64,000 nt of DNA from Conus ventricosus (lineage: Eukaryota; Mollusca; Gastropoda; Neogastropoda; Conidae): contig CM031604.1 in assembly GCA_018398815.1 (NCBI GenBank), positions 55,500,135 through 55,564,134 on the forward strand, given 5' to 3'. Positions 56,157 through 64,000 of the stretch are shown piece by piece. The notes below the pieces were generated by a model. It did not search any database. It was given only the letters and a program-made list of their open reading frames with translations, and was not told the DNA's origin. The translations under genes and the position numbers were made by a program. Position 1 is the stretch's first letter. Each line of letters starts with the position of its first letter.

Positions 56157-56934
56157 CACACATACAAACCTGAAAGAAAACTGCAAAAAAGAACAAAAAG
56201 CAAATGGGGGGGGGGGGCGTACCAAAAACGACCAAACAAAAAGCATTGACAAAAGAAAATGCACAATGCACACGTTGTTGTCGCACTCTGGCTAAAAGAC
56301 TCCAGGGATCATCCGAACAGCCAAATTACTTGAACACTATGGTACAAATGCATCAGCTGGGATGAGAACATTACGTGTGTGACCATTTTTAATTACCTCG
56401 CCAGGTGGGCAGCCACACTCACACTCCGGGGCGAATATGCACACAGATTGATACCTTTGTGTGTACCTTTTTCTTAAAGTCTGAAGAACACTATGTATAG
56501 CTATTTAACATTTCAGAAAAACGTGTATTTATTTACATATCATTTTTTTTTTTTTAGAAAGATCTCCAAATATGGCTGGGAACAATAAACAGTAAGCAAC
56601 AAGTAAGTAACACAGGTCAATAATAGCCAACAATGACGGCTGACCTACAATTTTGAAGATTGAAGACAAACAAGTACGGTAACTCTTGCTCAGATGATGA
56701 AACCAGGGACAGTTTAGTTTTTGGCCTGCGCTTGTTTTTTCCCCCACTATTAGATTGTTCGTGCATGTATTTGTCTGACTTTATTCAAGTTAAAAAGGGA
56801 CAGTCTTTGAGCCTACGCCTGAGGATCCACCCAAAGATGCAAGGGAGATCAAAAGACAAACACACAGACGGACAGAGACAAATACAAATAACCTCAATTT
56901 AATCAAAGAAAAATCGGAAATGAAATGAGGTAGG
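55729..56934. other. A-rich, low-complexity stretch
   Basis: A-rich sequence with a CA tract (56119-56153) and a short G run (56207-56217). No gene is supported. It ends at the left LTR. Confidence 0.5.
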
Positions 56935-57511
56935 TGTCAACCTCGGGGTATGTCAGTGGAGGAAGGACTAGCGCACAGCCCAAACACACTCACAGCTTGC
57001 TTACAATCTCATTCATATATCATGCATTCGTCACATCAAACCACTAGTAAAGTCTATAACTTTACTACACATAATCATGGAAAGAAACATCAATGCATAT
57101 GGAGTCAAACAAAATAAAACATTCTCTCTTTCCTTGAACTTCACAAAACCATTTATCTAAATCATCATTAACTAACCCGGGTATAAATAGATTTCTACTT
57201 TACCTGGCCAGGTGATCTTAAACTATTCACGAATCACTGTCTTTCCTTTTCTTCTTTTTTTTTCTTTTCTTTTCACTGTCACTTTCACAAACACCAGTCA
57301 CGACACAACTGCTGGCACTGGTCAGGTTGGACTGCTGGCACTGGTCAGGTTAGACTGCTGGCACTGGTCAGGTTGGACCGCTGGCGTTGGTCAGGTTGGA
57401 CTGCTGATGAAGTGGCGCTGCCAGGTATGAGGTCGATCCCCGGTTCAGGTTGAACAGTGACTACCAGACATCGATCTGTTCTCCTTTCTTTCTTCCTGCA
57501 TTAACGCATTG

Positions 57512-57571
<60 letters not shown>

Positions 57572-58352
57572 CTCTCTTCTAGTCTGCTCTTATCAAATGG
57601 ACATGGTTGCTTTTCTTTTCCTTTTCGTTTTTTTTTTTTTTTTTTCTCTTCATCAGTTAGCAACTCTCTCTCTCAACATCTCTCCTAGTCCTTCCTCTGC
57701 AGACTCTATCTAGTGCTCATGCTTCAACTAGGTTCTCTTCACTCCTCCTCTCATCTCTCTGCCCTTCTCTCATGCAGAGCCTACACCCAGAACCTCTTCC
57801 TCTCTCTCTGTCTGTTCGTTCTCCTCCCCTTTTCTCTCACTCTCAAATCTTTCTTATCCCGTTCCGATCTGTCAAAAGGGTGAGTACCATTGGTCAGTAT
57901 TTTACCGCCTTGTACCCGAAGTTACCTCCCCTCTCATTCCATTGGACGTTCAAATCGTCAAAGTCACATCTACTGGCCTTGCTCTCTGTGGTGGTCAATG
58001 GGTCATTTAATTAATTAGCTTGATTTTACCCCCACCACACAATACCTTCCCCCTTCCTACTTCAACCTGCAACGTCTGGCTTAACTATGGGCGCTGGTCG
58101 CAAATTGGCTAGATCAGTCTGACCCAGGCGCCGAGACCCGTCTGGCCAGACCTATCGAGACGTCTGCCCAGCCACTTAGTCTGTCTGCTGGACAGTGCTG
58201 TCTCCGTGGAGCCTCTCCGCTGTGCCTAATTGGCTGATGCGACACCTTAAGTCATCTGCCTAGACACCAGGATATTTGTTTGGAGCTTATGTCCAAACAA
58301 ACTGGCTGGCGACTGACCACGACTTCGGGTTTTTTTATTTTTGTCCATGACA
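56935..58352 (-). mobile_element. 3' LTR of a Ty3/Gypsy element (minus strand)
   Basis: 1418 bp, beginning TGTCAACC and ending CCATGACA on the + strand, so the ends are TGTCA/TGACA, the standard LTR terminal inverted repeat. It matches the segment from 62654 to the window end almost base for base, with scattered substitutions and small indels. It contains four 23-bp direct repeats (57310-57401, TGCTGGCACTGGTCAGG..) and a ~60-nt CT tract (57513-57575). It is the downstream LTR because the coding region lies on the minus strand. Confidence 0.93.
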
Positions 58353-58366
58353 ATTTCCCCCTTGCA
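58353..58366 (-). other. polypurine tract of the Gypsy element
   Basis: On the minus strand, GCAAGGGGGAAAT lies immediately next to the 3' LTR boundary. This is the position and composition expected for the plus-strand primer. Confidence 0.7.
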
Positions 58367-58930
58367 AAAGACTATGCTCCGCATTGTCTCAAAACAACGG
58401 GACAAAAAAAAAACAACCGAATTTGCTGACAACACAGCTACACGTGCAAGTTTTTGCAAAATTATTTACACAACGGTTTACAAATTATCAGCATGTATCA
58501 CTCGTAAATATCACCCCAATGGGTTATCATTGACGTGCGCTTTTGCCCTTTTTTTTCGACTCATTTTCTGATAACCTCTGTGCGCACCTATGCAATCCCC
58601 TTTCCTGCGGATTTGCCACATCTTCTCTTCACAACTTTTATGAAAAGCACAATCTAATATGATCACGATCCATGGCACCTCACTGAGGAATCTCCATCCT
58701 CACTCATCGCAAACAGTGCATTACTCCACAAGCGACTGTACGCTCCAAACATAACTACATTTACATGAACAAGTCTCGCAAAGAAAATATGAACAAGTCT
58801 CACACAGAAAATATGAACCATAGCCAACTGGGAATGAACCCATTCCACTCAATCTCACTGAAATCAACACATATTATTATCAAAGTAGCTATGCACCCCT
58901 GGATATGACTGACTTCCTCTGAGTTGCAGC
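58367..58930 (-). other. internal non-coding 3' region of the Gypsy element
   Basis: Sequence between the polypurine tract and the end of the RNase H frame. No open frame of note. A short tandem word GAACAAGTCTC..AAAGAAAATAT occurs twice near 58767-58815. Confidence 0.6.
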
Positions 58931-58947
58931 TTGCTAGACTACACGGC

Positions 58948-59856
58948 TTAAATAGTCAGCTCCGACATTCTGTCGGCCTGGGATGTACTGCACTCGGTAC
59001 CTGTAGGCTGCAGTGCCATTGCCCAGCGCAGCACCCTGCTGTTTTTCAGCTGCGCCTCCTGCAGGAACTTGAGTGGTTGATGATCAGTCTCTACCACGAA
59101 CTCTTTCCCATACAAGTATTTGTGAAATTTCTGCACAGCCCACACAACAGCCAAACACTCCTTCTCTACTGTTGCGTACCCTTCTTCACACTTTGTCAAC
59201 TTCCTGCTAGCATACCTCACAGGAAACTCGACCCCTTCGTGCTCCTGCAACAATACTGCACCTATCCCACCACCTGATGCGTCCGTAAGCAACAGAAACG
59301 GTTTCGACATATCAGGTAGCTTCAAGATGGGACGGGAACCTAGTCGTTCTAGCACCGTCTGCAGTGCTTGCTCTGCAGCGTCTGACCACTCGACCACTGC
59401 CGGTTTCCCTGCTTTGACCAAATCACTGAGAGGACTCGTGATTGCTGCGAAATTTGGCACAAACTCTCTGTAGAAACCAATAAAACCTAGCAGACTCCTG
59501 ACTTCTGTTTTGGTCTTTGGTCTCTCTGAATTCATCATCTTTTCCACCTTTCCCTTTTCTGGCTGCTTTGTGTCGCCTCCAACAACAAAACCTAGGAACT
59601 CCAGGCTTGGAAAACCAATCTGGCACTTTGTTGGTCTGGCTGTGAGATTGGCTCGTCTCAACCTCTCTAAAACTGCTGCTAGCTGCCTCATATGCTCCTC
59701 CCATGTCTCAGATGCGATCAGAATGTCATCCATGAAATTCACTACGCCTTCCAAACCCGTCAATAACTTCCTCCTGTCTCCAACTGTCCAGCCCTTCATA
59801 CAGTGACACATCCCTGTATGACTCTTCTCCTGGAAACTCGGGCAACAAAATCTCAC
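58948..59856 (-). pseudogene. Gypsy RT (partial) and RNase H
   Basis: A minus-strand frame of about 300 codons begins in the middle of the reverse transcriptase: the fingers region is missing, and the frame picks up just before FMDDILIAS, the catalytic YxDD-type box. It continues through the thumb (SLEFLGFVVGG, SLLGFIGFYREFVPNF) and into RNase H (LLTDASGGGIGAVLLQ, ATVEKECLAVVWAVQKFHKY, ETDHQPLKFL), as in Ty3/Gypsy. Near 59006 a one-base loss shifts the frame, so the last residues of RNase H are read out of phase. The copy cannot make a complete enzyme. Confidence 0.88.
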
Positions 59857-60272
59857 CTTCTTCTGCTGGTCTCACGCTGAATATATTTGCGGAGAAAATT
59901 CGCATGGAAAAGTTTTGGTTTCCCATTCACATCAATTCGGTAATCCTGATCTACCTTTTCAATGATGGTGAATGGTCCTTTCCAATGCATCAGCAGCTTG
60001 TTGTGATCCGTGGGAAGCAGTAACAGGACTTGATCTCCCACCTTGAGGGATTGCTTCCTCACCTTCCTGTCATATTGGTTCTTCTGCACGACCTTAGCCT
60101 CCTGCAAACTTTCCCTTGCAACCTTACATGTCTCATACCTGTGCCCACCTTTGGAACAGGGCGAGATTGGGCCAATCAGATCGACGGCCACTCTCCTGAA
60201 TGGTGTGTCAATTAAAGGGGGATGTTTAAGAGGCGCCTTCCTCTTCACCCCTCTCGTGGCTGACCTTGACAC
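59726..60272 (-). pseudogene. Gypsy integrase remnant and linker to RT
   Basis: The frame 60272-59853 starts near the integrase core's first strand (VAVDLIGPISPCSKGGHRY, including the first catalytic Asp). It then jumps at about 60135 directly to the C-terminal region (NQYDRKVRKQ, VGDQVLLLLPTD, HWKGPFTIIEK, the GPY/F-type module). The core segment with the second Asp and the Glu is therefore deleted. After a frame change, a linker (59926-59726, LLPEFPGEESYRDVSLYEGL) leads straight into RT. Integrase precedes RT here, unlike most Gypsy elements. Confidence 0.8.
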
Positions 60273-61030
60273 ACATCACATGACATGCAGAACCGCTTTA
60301 TGTCTGCCATTGCCCCTGGCCAATGAAAATCATCAAAGATTCGGTCAGCCGTTTTGCCGGTGCCGAGATGACCCGCCATGAGCGACTCGTGACCCACTGA
60401 CATGACAGTGTCACGGTAACATGCTGGTACCTCTAACTGAGTTGTCACCTTACCTGTCTTCCCCTTGGTAAACACTCGGTACAACAACCCGCCTTTCACC
60501 AGAAATTCTGTCTCACCTCCTCTAACCACCTGTTTCTCTCCACCTCTTGCCAACTCCCAAGACTTCACGAGCGAAGGGTCTTGTTCCTGCGCTGCCCTAA
60601 ACTCATCAGGCGACCCATCTATGCCTGACTTCCTTCCTGGAACGACTAACGGTTTATCAACCTTTTCCTCCTTCTTGCTCCGTGTTTGAACTGCTGCCCC
60701 TGTAGCAGTCAACAACTCAGGATCCCCTGGATCCCTTGCACCTGGAATATTCCCAATGATCAAATCGTAAAGGGGTTTCTCCATCACCAGCGCAGACAAC
60801 TCGCCTGAGAAGTAAGGGGTATGTACTTCTATTTTAGCAACTGGGAACTCCCTCACAGTGCCATCGATTAGAGTACAGGTCTGGATTTGCCCTGTCAAAT
60901 CCCCTTTCTCGACCAGCGTTGTTCTAACTACACCACATGAACAACCAGTGTCTCGTAACACTTTCACCTTCTGCTGGCCAATCCACCCTTCTTCCACTGG
61001 TAACGAACCACTCAGCCTAGTGCCCTCCAT
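60245..61030 (-). pseudogene. Gypsy aspartic protease joined to integrase zinc-binding domain
   Basis: One open frame of 261 codons. Near residue 28 is the protease active site LRDTGCSCGVV (DTG). Further on, LYDLIIGNIPG is the conserved C-terminal protease strand. After a charged linker comes the integrase H2C2 zinc finger (HESLMAGHLGTGKTADRI then CMSCDVCQ). No RT lies between protease and integrase, which gives the unusual PR-IN order. The frame itself is intact, but it continues into a deleted integrase core. Confidence 0.88.
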
Positions 61031-62263
61031 CCTGACACTGACTGCTGTCCAGTACTAGCCATAGGCTGCACTCCACCCTCTTCAGATTGGATCCCTTTTG
61101 GTTCCACTGCAGGTCGTTTCCCCTGGCGACCCTTATCAACCTCTTGCAAGGCTGCTGCCTTCTGGAACCTCATGCGACAATCCCTCGCCACATGTCCCTT
61201 CTTGTGACAAATGAAACACCTAATGTCCCTTTGCCCATCCTTCTGCCCCACCACTGGGTTTGCAGACTTTGCAGAAAACTCCCCTGGTCTCCTTGCACTC
61301 TTCTCACCTGTGCCTGGCACCTGTTTTCTCCTGCACCTTAGTGCCCAAACGTGCCTCCCTATACACCTCTGCTAACTTCAGCAACTCTCCTGCTGTCTCT
61401 GGCTGTCTCTCTTTCAAATGTATAGTTAACTCAGGGCCGCAACCTGACAAAATCTGTTCTTTCATAACCAGCTCTTTCAATTCAGCGAACTCCTTTTTCG
61501 TACCACTCAACTCTAACCACTTCTCAAAATAGTGATCTAAACGTGCACCAAACTGAGTGTACGTTTCACCTGCTTGTAGTCTAGCTGATCGAATTTCTTT
61601 CTAAACCCCTCCTCTGTGAGGTCAAATCCCTTCATTAAAGACTTCTTCACAGCACCAAAATCAGATTGTTGGTCTGCTGGTAACGCAGTGAAAATCTGTA
61701 ATGCTTTACCCGTCAATAGCGCTGACAAAATGACTGCCCATTCTTCTGAAGGCAACCCTGACTAGTAGCGAACGTTTCAAAACGACTGATGTATGCATCA
61801 ATCGAATCTGATCCTTCAGAGAACTTTGGCAACTTTGGTCGGGGGCATAACTGGCGCCACAGGGTCACTGGAAACTGAACTACCATCATCGGTGGTCTCC
61901 TCTGTATTCTCACTTTTTCTAACTCTAATTGAATCCTTAATCTTTCTGTCTCCTGCTTTATTCTTTCTGTTTCCTGCGCTTCCTTATTCTTTCTGTTTCC
62001 TGCTTCATTCTTTCTGTTTCCTGCGTTTCCCTTATTCTTTCTGTTTCCTGCTTCATTCTTTCTGTTTCCTGCGTTTCGCTAGCTTTAGTCCTTTCCTGCT
62101 CTGCTAATGCTATTTCTACTGCGACACGGCGTCTTTCCGCTCGCTCATTCTTTTCCATCTTTTTGTTGTTTTCAACGAATGCTCGCAACTCCTCTCCCGA
62201 GTAGCCTAAATCACAGCGACGCTTCACAAGTTGTTCAATAGGGGTGTTCTTTTCGTCCGCCAT
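61012..62263 (-). pseudogene. Gypsy gag with CCHC zinc knuckle, frameshifted
   Basis: Starts at MADEKNTPIEQLVKRRCDLG (62263). The N-terminal charged coiled-coil region includes a 15-bp repeat array coding for ETERMKQ/ETERIRE-like heptads (61955-62095). Capsid-like segments follow in changing frames: PKLPKFSEGSDSIDAYISRF (about 61840), LSALLTGKALQIFTALPADQ (about 61700) and ELVMKEQILSGCGPEL (about 61450). The nucleocapsid CCHC knuckle FICHKKGHVARDC lies near 61215. At least three frame changes separate these pieces, so the gene is broken. Confidence 0.85.
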
Positions 62264-62630
62264 TATATCTTCTTTTTTAACAAGATTTTTTTACTACGAC
62301 AGCCAAACTGGTGGTTACCGACACGAGTGACGTAATAGCACAATCATATGAATGATAATATTAGCTTGGGACAACGTAATTAGTTTTTATAAGACGCCTA
62401 GCGCCTGACCCAACTATGAGAGCGAATTATAGGCAATCTGTGCGAAATAAGTACTCTGGGCTGAAATGCCAAGCCTAGTGTTAACTATCTTGGAAGCAAT
62501 GCCAAGCCTAGTATTTAACTATCTTGGGAACATACAGTAAGACACAACTTTGCCTTAGGATTACAATACTTGAATCCCACCCAGCTTCCTCTCTGAGAAG
62601 TTGAACAATTATAATAAATGGGCCAGAATA

Positions 62631-62647
62631 TCCTGGCAGGCTCGCCA
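62631..62647 (-). other. primer binding site, tRNA-Arg-like
   Basis: On the minus strand, TGGCGAGCCTGCCAGGA lies six bases inside the 5' LTR end. It is complementary to the CCA end and acceptor/T-arm of animal tRNA-Arg with one mismatch, as I recall that tRNA's 3' end. Confidence 0.65.
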
Positions 62648-62653
62648 ATAGAT

Positions 62654-63252
62654 TGTCAACCTCGGGGTATGTCAGTGGAGGAAGGACTAGCGCACAGCCC
62701 AAACACACTCACAGCTTGCTTACAATCTCATTATATATCATGCATTCGTTACATCAAACCACTAGTAAAGTCTATAACTTTACTACACATAATCATGGAA
62801 AGAAACATCAATGCATATGGAGTCAAACAAAATAAAAACATTCTCTCTTTCCTTGAACTTCACAAAAACCTTTATCTAAATCATCATTAACTAACCCGGG
62901 TATAAATAGATTTCTACTTTACCTGGCCAGGTGATCTTAAACTATTCACGAATCACTGTCTTTCCTTTTCTTCTTTTTCTTTTCTTTTCTTTTCACTGTC
63001 ACTTTCACAAACACCAGTCACGACACAACTGCTGGCACTGGTCAGGTTGGACTGCTGGCACTGGTCAGGTTAGACTGCTGGCACTGGTCAGGTTGGACCG
63101 CTGGCGTTGGTCAGGTTGGACTGCTGATGAAGTGGCGCTGCCAGGTATGAGGTCGATCCCCGGTTCAGGTTGAACAGTGACTACCAGACATCGATCTGTT
63201 CTCCTTTCTTTCTTCCTGCATTAACGCATTGCACTCTCTCTCTCTCTCTCTC

Positions 63253-63304
<52 letters not shown>

Positions 63305-64000
63305 AGTCTGCTTTTATCAAATGGACATGGTTGCTTTTCTTTTCCTTTTCGTTTTCTTTTTTTTTTTCTTTTCATCAGTTAGCAACTCTCTCTCTCAACA
63401 TCTCTCTAGTCCTTCTCTGCAGACTCTTATCTAGTGCTCATGCTTCAACTAGGTTTTCTTCACTCCTCCTCTCATCTCTCTGCCCTTCTCTCATGCAGAG
63501 CCTACACCCAGAACCTCTTCCTCTCTCTCTGTCTGTTCGTTCTCCTCCCCGTTCTCTCACTCTCACATCTTTCTTATCCCGTTCCGATCTGTCAAAAGGG
63601 TGAGTACCATTGGTCAGTATTTTTACCGCCTTGTACCCGAAGTTACCTCCCCTCTCATTCCATTGGACGTTCAATCGTCAAAGTCACATCTACTGGCCTT
63701 GCTCTCTGTGGTGGTCAATGGGTCATTTAATTAATTAGCTTGATTTTACCCCACCACACAATACCTTCCCCCTTCCTACTTCAACCTGCGACGTCTGGCT
63801 TAACTATGGGCGCTGGTCGCAAATTGGCTAGATCAGTCTGACCCAGGCGCCGAGACCCGTCTGGCCAGACCTATCGAGGACGTCTGCCCAGCCACTTAGT
63901 CTGTCTGCTGGACAGTGCTGTCTCCGTGGAGCCCCTCCGCTGTGCCTAATTGGCTGACGCGACACCTTAAGTCGTCTGCCTGGACACCAGGATATTTGCG
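62654..64000 (-). mobile_element. 5' LTR of the Ty3/Gypsy element, cut by window end
   Basis: Matches the left LTR from its TGTCAACC start through GGATATTTG, leaving about 74 bp beyond the window. Differences from the other LTR include single-base indels (63414-63430), substitutions and a rearranged CT tract (63234-63303). The pair is therefore not identical, and insertion is not brand new. It carries the same four 23-bp repeats (63030-63121). The target duplication cannot be checked. Confidence 0.93.

Overview
This is a window of animal nuclear DNA, most likely from a mollusc and probably a gastropod. That organism call is an inference from long introns, very dense (CA)n/(GT)n/(CT)n microsatellites, abundant transposons of the Tc1, Harbinger, Helentron-like, CR1, L1/Tx1-like and Ty3/Gypsy types, and a long tRNA-headed SINE. 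No bacterial, phage or organellar signature was seen. Almost every short open frame in the window is a by-product of microsatellites or minisatellites.

One host gene can be reconstructed: HDHD5 (CECR5), a mitochondrial haloacid-dehalogenase-like protein, on the + strand from about 30111 to 49672 in eight coding exons. Its exons are phase-compatible and add up to a 485-residue protein if one missing base in exon 5 is counted. As assembled, exon 5 carries a one-base deletion in a G run. The acceptor and start of exon 2, including the catalytic Asp motif, lie in a four-fold 94-bp tandem repeat.

Layout. 1-8990: intergenic or deep non-coding DNA with small tandem repeats, a poly(C) run and an old SINE. 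8990-11051: decayed LINE (minus strand). 12619-15045: two tandem Helentron/HINE-like elements with palindromic TAACGG-rich arrays. 18269-19128: younger SINE. 19280-24230: a repeat-dominated belt with Z-DNA-type tracts, a 36-unit minisatellite, a duplicated ~0.9-kb module and poly(G) runs of 72 and 48 nt. 26780-29127: a decayed CR1-like LINE ending in TATGG repeats. 30111-49672: HDHD5. Its introns hold an apparently intact Tc1 transposon (39992-41529), a reverse-oriented SINE (41821-42660) and a non-autonomous Harbinger element (43787-44752). 49673-56934: downstream or 3'UTR sequence with another SINE (52945-53777). 56935-64000: a minus-strand Ty3/Gypsy retrotransposon running off the window end. 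It has two LTRs, a tRNA-Arg-like primer site and the unusual pol order protease-integrase-RT-RNase H (Gmr1-like), and is broken by deletions and frameshifts.

The genes do not form a pathway. The biology here is a single housekeeping-type gene embedded in, and partly reshaped by, mobile and tandem repeats.
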